From contig CAZMXI010000045.1 in the NCBI GenBank assembly GCA_964570205.1, positions 1 through 29,170 of the forward strand: a stretch of DNA of 29,170 nt. Direction: 5' to 3'. A program made the translations under genes and the position numbers. A model generated the notes under the pieces. The model was not told the origin of the DNA and did no database searches. It worked only from the letters and a program-made list of their open reading frames with translations. This DNA comes from CAZMXI01 sp964570205 (GTDB lineage: Bacteria; Planctomycetota; Phycisphaerae; Tepidisphaerales; Tepidisphaeraceae). Each line of letters begins with the position of its first letter. The first letter of the stretch is position 1. This document shows, piece by piece, positions 23,389 to 29,170 of the stretch.

Positions 23389-24474
23389 CTATTCTTCGTG
23401 GCCGGCCGACTGAGTCGCCGTGGCAACGTCGGCGTTATCGCCCGCGGCCAACGCGGCCGCCGCATTTCGAGCCAGAGCATCCACGTCCATGCCCAGGCTC
23501 AGGCCCATGTCGGCCAGTTTCCGCTTGACCTCGCGGAGACTGGTCTTGCCGAAACTCCGGACCTGAAGCAGATCGGCATCGCTCTTCTTGACGAGATCGC
23601 GAACCGTCTGGATCTTGGCCGATTCCAGGCAGTTGTTGGCGCGGACCGACAGGTCCAGATCCTGCACGGACATGTTCAGTTTCGATTGAAGCTCGGGATC
23701 AACCGTTGGGGTCGCGGGCTGCCGAACCGATGCCAGCGCCTCCTCCGAAACCATCTCCGGGCCCAGTTCAAAATACTGCACGAACGGGTTGAGGTGCTTG
23801 CGAAGGATCTTGCCGGCCTCAACCAAGGCCAACTCCGGGGAGATCGTGCCGTTGGTCCAGATCTCCAGGATCAGCCGGTCGTAGTCGGTCTTCTGGCCCA
23901 CGCGGGCATCTTCCGTTGCATAACGCACACGGGTCACCGGCGAGTAGATGCTGTCCACCGCAATGACGCCGATCTCCTGTTCTTCCTCGTCGGCCAGATG
24001 CTCTGCGGCAGTGACATAACCGCGGCCCTTGCCTACCGTGAGCGTCATCTCGAACGGCAGATCCTCGGTCAACGTCGCCAAGACCAGGTCCTTGTTGACC
24101 ACGGTGATGGCAGGGTCAGCTTCGATCATCCCCGCCGTGATCGGCCCGGCCTTGTTGACGGAGATGCGCATCTGCTTGGGCTCGTCCGCATCGAGCTTCA
24201 CGATCAAACTCTTGATGTTCAGGATGATATCGGTGACATCCTCCATCACGCCGTTCAGGCTGGAGAACTCATGCTCGGCGCCGCGGATTTTCACCTGCGT
24301 GACAGCCGCGCCCTCGAGGCTCGAAAGCAGGATGCGGCGAAGGCTGTTGCCCACCGTCGTACCAAAGCCGCGTTCGAACGGCTCAGCGCTGAACTTGCCA
24401 TAGGTATCGGTGGAAACCTGTAGGTCGCGAACGATGCGAGACGGCAGTTCCAGACCACGCCAACGGATTCTCAT
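23389..24474 (-). CDS. rpoA: RNA polymerase alpha subunit
   Basis: 361 residues from the ATG at 24474, preceded by GGAGA at five bases; an ATG four codons upstream (24486) is also possible. The N-terminal assembly domain (FERGFGTTVGNSLRRILLSS) and the C-terminal DNA-binding domain (LDLSVRANNCLESAKIQTVRDLV, RSFGKTSLREVKRKL) are both complete. An Ala-rich tail of about 30 residues ends it. It forms the dimer that nucleates RNA polymerase and contacts UP elements. It is 148 bases after rpsK, a gap that carries a possible promoter and a two-tier hairpin and where rpsD is usually found. Confidence 0.98.
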   Translation of the reverse strand: MRIRWRGLELPSRIVRDLQVSTDTYGKFSAEPFERGFGTTVGNSLRRILLSSLEGAAVTQVKIRGAEHEFSSLNGVMEDVTDIILNIKSLIVKLDADEPKQMRISVNKAGPITAGMIEADPAITVVNKDLVLATLTEDLPFEMTLTVGKGRGYVTAAEHLADEEEQEIGVIAVDSIYSPVTRVRYATEDARVGQKTDYDRLILEIWTNGTISPELALVEAGKILRKHLNPFVQYFELGPEMVSEEALASVRQPATPTVDPELQSKLNMSVQDLDLSVRANNCLESAKIQTVRDLVKKSDADLLQVRSFGKTSLREVKRKLADMGLSLGMDVDALARNAAAALAAGDNADVATATQSAGHEE

Positions 24475-24502
24475 GGGATTCTCCATTCGCCTCGTCCGAA
24501 TT

Positions 24503-24547
24503 GCGGAAGGTTACCGCCCCCACCGTCGGGGGCCATCTGTCTTCCGC
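24503..24547 (-). promoter_or_regulatory. Two-tier hairpin in the rpoA leader
   Basis: An outer 7-bp stem (24503-24509 with 24541-24547, GCGGAAG/CTTCCGC) encloses an inner 6-bp stem (24516-24521 with 24528-24533, GCCCCC/GGGGGC), with small internal loops. It ends 16-28 bases before the rpoA start. There is no T-run, so it is not a terminator. A ribosomal-protein-binding or stability role is inferred. Confidence 0.45.
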
Positions 24548-24552
24548 CTCGC

Positions 24553-24580
24553 CGGATAAGGCCGTCGAGGCCGTTGTCAA
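24553..24580 (-). promoter_or_regulatory. Possible internal promoter for rpoA
   Basis: On the minus strand a perfect TTGACA (24575-24580), 16 bases, then TATCCG (24553-24558; 3/6). Transcription would start about where the two-tier hairpin begins. The weak -10 limits confidence. Confidence 0.35.
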
Positions 24581-24622
24581 CCGCCGGCGATGCCGCCGCG
24601 ACCGACAACGAAAGTTACTCTG

Positions 24623-25024
24623 TTATACGCGGCGCTTCTTCGGCGGCCGGCAACCATTGTGCGGCAACGGCGTAACGTCTTCGATGCCCGTCACCTTCAG
24701 GCCAGCGTGCTGAAGCTGGATGATCGCCTGCTCGCGACCGGCGCCCGGGCCCTTCACCTTCACCTCGACCTCGATCACGCCGTGCTTGCGGGCGGCTTGG
24801 GCGGCATGTTCGGCGGCGCGGCCCGCAGCGAACGGGGTGCTCTTGCGGGCGCCTTTGAAACCCACCGTGCCCGCCGACGCCCATGCCAGGGTTTCGCCGT
24901 TGGTGTCGGTGATGGTCACCATCGTGTTGTTGAATGTCGCCTTGATGTAGGCGATTCCGCGGGTCACGCCTTTGCGAAGCTTCTTCTTGGCTCCGGCCTT
25001 GGCGCCTGATTTCTGTTCGGCCAT
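24623..25024 (-). CDS. rpsK: 30S ribosomal protein S11
   Basis: 133 residues. Canonical core: GIAYIKATFNNTMVTITDTNG, WASAGTVGFKGARKSTPFAA, VKVKGPGAGREQAI and the conserved C-terminus DVTPLPHNGCRPPKKRRV. S11 forms part of the platform contacting the mRNA exit. The ATG at 25024 is chosen over the GTG at 25036; GAGGTGA lies about eight bases upstream. Its N-terminal ~20 residues are Lys/Ala-rich. It lies between rpsM (130-base gap) and rpoA. Confidence 0.97.
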   Translation of the reverse strand: MAEQKSGAKAGAKKKLRKGVTRGIAYIKATFNNTMVTITDTNGETLAWASAGTVGFKGARKSTPFAAGRAAEHAAQAARKHGVIEVEVKVKGPGAGREQAIIQLQHAGLKVTGIEDVTPLPHNGCRPPKKRRV

Positions 25025-25039
25025 GTTCCTTGTCACCTC

Positions 25040-25075
25040 GTGCAGATCAACCGGTCGTCACGGCCGTCCCTGCAC
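25040..25075 (-). promoter_or_regulatory. Two-tier hairpin next to the rpsK ribosome site
   Basis: A 6-bp outer stem (25040-25045 with 25070-25075, GTGCAG/CTGCAC) encloses a 5-bp inner stem (25052-25056 with 25062-25066, one G-U pair). It abuts the GAGGTGA ribosome site of rpsK, so it may modulate translation. Inferred from structure only. Confidence 0.35.
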
Positions 25076-25154
25076 ATTAGGAGGAATGAACGCGCACGGA
25101 TGGAAAACCGCTGTCCGATTCTCATCCTTCCGTCTTCATACCTCATCCGCTGAT

Positions 25155-25541
25155 TTACTTGCCCAGTTCCTTCACGCCCTTCTTGCCGGCGACGGTCTTG
25201 CGCGGGCCCTTGCGGGTCCGGGCGTTGGAGCGGGTTCGCTGCCCGCGCACCGGCAGGCTGCGGCGATGCCGGGTGCCGCGATAGCAGCCGATGTCGCGAA
25301 GGCGGGCCACGTTCTGCTGAATCTGCCGCCGCAGCGCGCCTTCCACCAGGAGACTGCGATCGATGACGCCGGCGATTTTCGCCAGTTCTTCTTCGCTCAG
25401 CTCCTTGGCGCGGCGCTGGCCATCGATCCCCAGCCCCTTGAGGATCTGCTTGCTGTTGGTCCGACCGACCCCGACGATATATGTCAGGCTGATCCAGATC
25501 GGCTTGTCATTCGGAATGTCAACGCCTGCTACACGAGGCAT
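25155..25541 (-). CDS. rpsM: 30S ribosomal protein S13
   Basis: 128 residues. It starts MPRVAGVDIPNDK, the conserved S13 start, so the in-frame extension to 25607 is ignored; GGAG lies five bases upstream. IVGVGRTNSKQIL and the basic tail GTRHRRSLPVRGQRTRSNAR are canonical. It sits in the head of the 30S subunit, contacting the P-site tRNA and the B1 bridges. It lies 90 bases after rpmJ. Confidence 0.97.
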   Translation of the reverse strand: MPRVAGVDIPNDKPIWISLTYIVGVGRTNSKQILKGLGIDGQRRAKELSEEELAKIAGVIDRSLLVEGALRRQIQQNVARLRDIGCYRGTRHRRSLPVRGQRTRSNARTRKGPRKTVAGKKGVKELGK

Positions 25542-25631
25542 ATGGGCTCCAGTTGCCAGTGGTTGGTCGCCAGGAACCGCCGCCAGACCCTCGCGGGCGC
25601 CCGGCAACCGGCATCCGGCTGCTTTGTCTCG

Positions 25632-25745
25632 TTACCTCTGCCGCTGCTTGTGCTTAGGGTTTGTGCAGATGACCCGCACCGTGCCCCGGCGACGGACAAT
25701 CTTGCAGTTCTCACAAATCCGCTTGACGCTCGTTCTTACCTTCAT
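25632..25745 (-). CDS. rpmJ: 50S ribosomal protein L36 (zinc-binding form)
   Basis: 37 residues, MKVRTSVKRICENCK then KVICTNPKHKQRQR-like end. Zinc ligands are Cys11, Cys14, Cys27 and His32, so this is the C+ form. The ATG at 25745 is the family start; an open extension to 25850 spans the promoter. AAGGTGA lies upstream. It is the first gene after the promoter at 25789-25817. Confidence 0.97.
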   Translation of the reverse strand: MKVRTSVKRICENCKIVRRRGTVRVICTNPKHKQRQR

Positions 25746-25788
25746 GGCTCTATCACCTTGTCCGCCCAGTGCTTGGCACAGAACTATC

Positions 25789-25817
25789 AGTATAGCACTT
25801 TCAGCCAGGGTGCTCAA
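25789..25817 (-). promoter_or_regulatory. Extended -10 sigma70 promoter for the rpmJ-rplQ run
   Basis: On the minus strand TTGAGC (25812-25817), exactly 17 bases, then TATACT (25789-25794), preceded by TGC, an extended -10. It fits the 82-base gap between map and rpmJ, with the start of transcription about 36 bases before the rpmJ ATG. Confidence 0.68.
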
Positions 25818-25827
25818 GTTGGCTTGA

Positions 25828-26634
25828 TCACACCAGCCGCGACATCTCATCAGGACCCCGACCGTCCGTCAGCACTTCCACTCCACTGTCCGTCACCGCC
25901 AACGTATGCTCAAAATGCGCGGCGAACGACGAATCCTTGGTTACGATCGTCCAGCCGTCATCCAGCATCCGCACCGCACGCTTGCCCATCACCACCATCG
26001 GTTCGACGGCGATCGTCGTTCCGGGCTTCAACTCGAAATCGCCCCGAAGCTGCTCGGGGGTCACGAAGTTCGGCACCTTCGGGTCTTCGTGCATGCTACG
26101 GCCAACGCCGTGCCCTACGAATTCGCGAACCACGTTGAAACCGTTATGCTCAACGTTCCACTGGATCAGCCGGGCAATATCCGACCACTTCCGGCCGGGC
26201 TTCACGTTCTCGATCGCCAAATCCAGGCTCTGCCGAGTCACATCCAGCAGTTTCTGCACCCGCGGGCCAACGGCACCCACCGCGACGGTCGTGGCATTGT
26301 CGGCCACATAGCCGTTCAACATCAGGGCCACGTCGATCTTGACGATGTCGCCATCCTTGAGCTTCCTTGGCCCGGGGATTCCGTGCACCACTTCCTCGTT
26401 GATACTGATGCACGTGTATCCCGGAAATCCCTCTCCGGGCTTGTATGTCGGGTAGTTCTTGGAAGGCGACGTCGCGCCGGCCTTCTCCAGTTCCACCCGG
26501 GCAATCTCATCCAGCTCGCCGGTCGTCACTCCCGCTTTGCAGGAATCCTTCATCAGACGGAGGATTCGCTGGGCAACCACCCCGGCCTGCCGCATCATGC
26601 CAATCTCGCGGCGGGATTTCAGAACGATCGGCAT
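25828..26634 (-). CDS. map: Methionine aminopeptidase, type I
   Basis: 268 residues. All five metal ligands are visible: Asp101 (KIDVAL), Asp112 (VADNATT), His175 (GHGVGR), Glu211 (VEPM) and Glu242 (HFEHT); His84 in VVHGIP is the catalytic substrate-binding histidine. The enzyme removes the initiator methionine from new proteins in the cytosol. There is no zinc-finger N-terminal extension. It begins 10 bases after the secY stop, so they are probably co-transcribed; adk, which often lies between them, is absent. Confidence 0.97.
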   Translation of the reverse strand: MPIVLKSRREIGMMRQAGVVAQRILRLMKDSCKAGVTTGELDEIARVELEKAGATSPSKNYPTYKPGEGFPGYTCISINEEVVHGIPGPRKLKDGDIVKIDVALMLNGYVADNATTVAVGAVGPRVQKLLDVTRQSLDLAIENVKPGRKWSDIARLIQWNVEHNGFNVVREFVGHGVGRSMHEDPKVPNFVTPEQLRGDFELKPGTTIAVEPMVVMGKRAVRMLDDGWTIVTKDSSFAAHFEHTLAVTDSGVEVLTDGRGPDEMSRLV

Positions 26635-26644
26635 CGCGCAAGTC

Positions 26645-28051
26645 CTAGTACTGCCTTCCCTTGATCCGTTTACCCTTGCCGCTCGGCCCGCTCAGGAACC
26701 CGCCGTAGTTCCTCATAAGCAGGTTCGCTTCGATGCGCTGCACCATGTCCAGCGCCACGCTCACCACGATCAGCAGACCCGTTCCACCCAGAAACTGCGT
26801 GATCATGTACGGAATTCCCAGCCAGACGTTGACCGCGGTCGGAACCACCGCGATCACGCACAGGAAGGCCGCGCCCACGTAAGTGATGCGCATCATGACC
26901 CGCTCCAGGTAGTCGGCCGTCCGTTTACCCGGCCGCAGGCCGGGAATGAAGCTCCCGTAATCCCGAAGCTGGTTGGCCATCTCCTTGGGCTGAAACTGCA
27001 CGGTCGTCCAGAAGTAGGCGAAGAAGTAGATCATCGCCAGCTCGGTCAGCACGTACATGAAGCCGGAGTAACCGAACTGGTTCGCCAGGAAACGGAACGA
27101 ATCCGCGAAGAAACCGGTGTTGTTGCCGAAGAGCTTGGCAATCTCGGCGAACAGCCAGCCCGGGAAGATCATCAGCGAGTTGGCGAAGATGATCGGCATC
27201 ACGCCGCCGTGGTTCACCCGCAGCGGCAGGTACTGCCGCTGGCCGCCATAGACCTTGCGCCCGCGGGTGTGTTTGGCCTGCTGGATGGGAATGCGCCGCT
27301 GCGCCTGGGTGACCAGAATCGACGTTGCGACGATAAAGACGAATGACGCCAGCAGGAACAGGAGCTTGCCCAGGCTGATGGCATTCGGATCGGTCCCGCC
27401 GACCTTGAGATCGCTCAGTTCATACAGGTTTTGAATCGCCGTCGGCATCCGGGCGACGATGCCCGCCAGGATGATCAGGCTGACGCCGTTGCCCAGACCG
27501 TATTCGTCAATCTGCTCGCCCAGCCACATCAGGAATATGCAGCCGGCCGTCAGCGCGGTGATTCCCATGACCCAGAACCACACGGTGTCGTGGCCGCGCA
27601 ACACCAGGCTGGGCGAAGACGAAACCATGTACTTCAGCCAGAACGCCGCCTGAATAATGCACAGCGGCACCGTGGCATAGCGTGTCCACTCCTGGATCTT
27701 GCGACGTCCGGTCTCGCCTTCCTTTTGCAGCTTCTCCAGCGTCGGCACCACGGTGATCAGGAGCTGGAAAATAATCGATGCCGAGATATACGGCATGATG
27801 CCCAGCCCGAAGATCGTGCTCTGACTCAGCTCGCCGCCGGAAAACAGGGCCACATAACTGGCCAGCCGCCCGGCCGGAGTGTCGTCATTGCCTCGGCTGC
27901 GCTGCTTCGCCAGATCCTCGAACCGGTCCTGATCCACGCCCGGGAGAGGCACGTGATACCCGATCCGGTAGATGGCCAGCATGAACAGGGTGAACAGCAC
28001 CTTGTTGCGAAGCTCGGGAATGCGGAAGATGTTGATCAGCGTCTTGAACAT
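26645..28051 (-). CDS. secY: Preprotein translocase subunit SecY
   Basis: 468 residues with ten predicted membrane helices. Landmarks: IYRIGYHVPLPGVD after helix 1, the plug region LFSGGELSQSTIFGLGIMPYISASI, YGLGNGVSLIIL in the middle, and RPGKRTADYLERVMMRITYVGA in the last cytosolic loop before helix 9. It forms the protein-conducting channel with SecE. The C-terminus is Lys/Gly-rich. It follows rplO after 77 bases, the usual order. Confidence 0.98.
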   Translation of the reverse strand: MFKTLINIFRIPELRNKVLFTLFMLAIYRIGYHVPLPGVDQDRFEDLAKQRSRGNDDTPAGRLASYVALFSGGELSQSTIFGLGIMPYISASIIFQLLITVVPTLEKLQKEGETGRRKIQEWTRYATVPLCIIQAAFWLKYMVSSSPSLVLRGHDTVWFWVMGITALTAGCIFLMWLGEQIDEYGLGNGVSLIILAGIVARMPTAIQNLYELSDLKVGGTDPNAISLGKLLFLLASFVFIVATSILVTQAQRRIPIQQAKHTRGRKVYGGQRQYLPLRVNHGGVMPIIFANSLMIFPGWLFAEIAKLFGNNTGFFADSFRFLANQFGYSGFMYVLTELAMIYFFAYFWTTVQFQPKEMANQLRDYGSFIPGLRPGKRTADYLERVMMRITYVGAAFLCVIAVVPTAVNVWLGIPYMITQFLGGTGLLIVVSVALDMVQRIEANLLMRNYGGFLSGPSGKGKRIKGRQY

Positions 28052-28128
28052 GGTGATCGTCGGCGCCTTAGAAGCGACCGGCCCAAAACGGGCCTCCTCT
28101 TTCCGCCGTCACGCGCTTGGCTAAGTGC

Positions 28129-28704
28129 TTACTTCTTCTCCTCCGGGGCAGCCTCGGCCGCCGGAGCAGCTTCTGCCTTCGCGCCCTTGCCGGCGACCTT
28201 CTTCGCACCCGGCACGAACTTCTTCTTGGGCTTGGGGAAAGCAAACGGCTCGCCCTTGGCATTCTGCGCAACGCCGCCCAGTGCGGTAATCTTCTCGTGG
28301 GCGAACTTGCTGTACCAGCCCGCGACGATCGTGAGCTTCTTGGTCAGCTTGCCGTCGCCGAGCACCTTGACCGGCAGTTTGCCGTCGCGAATCAGGCCGG
28401 CCTGCTGCAACGCGGCAGCATCCACAGTCGCGCCGTCATCGAATCGCTCAAGGTCGCCGAGGTTCACGATGTACCAGCTTCGCTCAAACTGCGCATTGCT
28501 GAACCCGCGTGCCGGCAACCGGCGATGAAGCGGGGTCTGCCCGCCTTCGTGCCCGGGCTTCCAGTGTGGCCCGCCTGCGCGTGCACCCGCGCCTTTCGTG
28601 CCGCGGCCCGCGGTCTTACCCTGGCCGCTGCCTTCGCCGCGGCCTTTGCGGTTCGGCCGCTTGTAGCGGGGCGACAAGGCCGTGATCTCGTGAATCATGC
28701 TCAT
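28129..28704 (-). CDS. rplO: 50S ribosomal protein L15 with C-terminal extension
   Basis: 191 residues from the ATG at 28704 (AGGAA about eight bases upstream); the longer open frame to 28944 is an overlap with rpsE. The N-terminal glycine/arginine-rich segment (KGRGEGSGQGKTAGRGTKGA) and GGQTPLHRRLPARGF are canonical. L15 is usually about 145 residues; here ~40 residues of Lys/Ala/Pro/Glu low complexity are added at the C-terminus. It binds the core of 23S rRNA. It follows rpsE after 73 bases, too little for rpmD. Confidence 0.96.
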   Translation of the reverse strand: MSMIHEITALSPRYKRPNRKGRGEGSGQGKTAGRGTKGAGARAGGPHWKPGHEGGQTPLHRRLPARGFSNAQFERSWYIVNLGDLERFDDGATVDAAALQQAGLIRDGKLPVKVLGDGKLTKKLTIVAGWYSKFAHEKITALGGVAQNAKGEPFAFPKPKKKFVPGAKKVAGKGAKAEAAPAAEAAPEEKK

Positions 28705-28777
28705 GGTTGCGTTCCTGACTGCTGCGGTCCCGGCGCTTCCAGCAAAGACGCGCCAAGGCCCGCTCATGCCTGCATTC

Positions 28778-29170
28778 TCAATCCAACTCACCGGCCTTGG
28801 CCGCCAGCTCCACGCCGCGCGTCTTCTGCACCTGCTCCTTGCCCTGGAGCTGTCGCAGCGCCGCCACGGTTGCTTTGACCAGGTTCTTGGCGCTGGTGGA
28901 ACCGTACGCCTTGGACAGCACGTCGGTGATGCCGGCCAGTTCAAGCACCGGGCGAACGCTCTTGCCGGCCGTCACGCCCGTTCCCGGGCGTGCAGGAACC
29001 AGCACCACCGTGCTGGCGCCGCTCGATCCTTTGACCAGGTGCGGGATGGTGCCGCCCTTCAGGTTGACGCGGAACATCTGCTTGCGGGCGTCTTTCGTGG
29101 CCTTTTCGACCGACGGCGGCACTTCGTTGGCCTTGCCATAGCCGATTCCCACATTACCCTTGCGGTCCCC
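28778..29170 (-). CDS. rpsE: 30S ribosomal protein S5, N-terminus cut by window edge
   Basis: 131 codons of the C-terminal part are inside the window, beginning GDRKGNVGIGYGKANEVP, the conserved S5 motif; the gene continues beyond 29170. VPARPGTGVTAGKSVRPVLELAGI and KAYGSTSAKNLVKAT are canonical. S5 lies at the mRNA entry and contributes to decoding accuracy. The GTG at 29152 is an internal valine, not a start. Confidence 0.97.
   Translation of the reverse strand, partial: GDRKGNVGIGYGKANEVPPSVEKATKDARKQMFRVNLKGGTIPHLVKGSSGASTVVLVPARPGTGVTAGKSVRPVLELAGITDVLSKAYGSTSAKNLVKATVAALRQLQGKEQVQKTRGVELAAKAGELD

Noticed and set aside
25079..25089. AGGAGGAATG on the plus strand within the rpsM-rpsK gap, a possible antisense gene start
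   Set aside because: The ATG follows the Shine-Dalgarno sequence by one base, too close to work, and the frame runs antisense through rpsM with poor composition.
25542..25631. GC palindromes between rpmJ and rpsM as regulatory hairpins
   Set aside because: Short palindromes of this kind are expected by chance at this GC content and no stable nested stem was found.
28068..28100. Short GGCCC/GGGCC hairpin between rplO and secY as a terminator
   Set aside because: Only five base pairs and no T-run on the minus strand; the two genes are expected to be co-transcribed.

Overview
The window is about 29 kb of GC-rich bacterial DNA, packed with genes on both strands. It most likely comes from a planctomycete, possibly of the class Phycisphaerae. 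The evidence is a PVC-type 'small basic protein' gene, a type I dockerin-like membrane protein beside a VIT-VWA lipoprotein, many large secreted proteins of unknown role, and a ribosomal protein cluster with several usual members missing. No rRNA, tRNA, CRISPR array, insertion sequence or phage gene was found.

Left part (1-9775): an RRM RNA-binding protein gene with a long structured leader; a small unknown gene; a two-gene unit of unknown exported or membrane proteins (3453 down to 1149); the small basic protein; a PLP aminotransferase; two tandem, equal-length exported spermidine-synthase-like proteins; a YkgJ-type cysteine-cluster protein; a Tat-exported TIM-barrel sugar isomerase-like protein with a strong terminator; a small cupin; and a short PilZ protein.

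Middle (9803-22667): a secreted protein probably built as an alpha-helical toroid, next to a predicted outer-membrane beta-barrel; a scar that looks like the end of a deleted glucanase/lectin-like gene; a secreted beta-helix protein; a 426-bp gene-free stretch with an orphan promoter-like element and hairpins; a tightly overlapping three-gene operon (18077 down to 15000) encoding a membrane-anchored dockerin-like protein, a cohesin-like protein and a VIT-VWA lipoprotein; an RNase Z-like hydrolase; a PA14-PKD-helical-repeat secreted protein; and a HAD phosphatase overlapping a LolA-like secreted protein. A bidirectional terminator at 22700-22731 closes this part.

Right part (22755-29170, all minus strand): the end of the spc cluster and the alpha cluster, in the transcribed order rpsE (cut by the window edge), rplO, secY, map, rpmJ, rpsM, rpsK, rpoA, rplQ. 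A good extended -10 promoter precedes rpmJ, and paired-tier hairpins lie before rpsK and rpoA. The genes rpmD, adk, infA and rpsD, which often lie within this order, are not in it here.

The most interesting candidate system is the dockerin / cohesin-like / VIT-VWA operon. It looks like a miniature cell-envelope complex in which an anti-sigma-like anchored protein carries a dockerin and its neighbour carries a possible cohesin fold. No sigma factor gene is present, but a possible 3' remnant of one lies directly upstream. All family assignments come from reading translated sequence by eye; no database search was possible.
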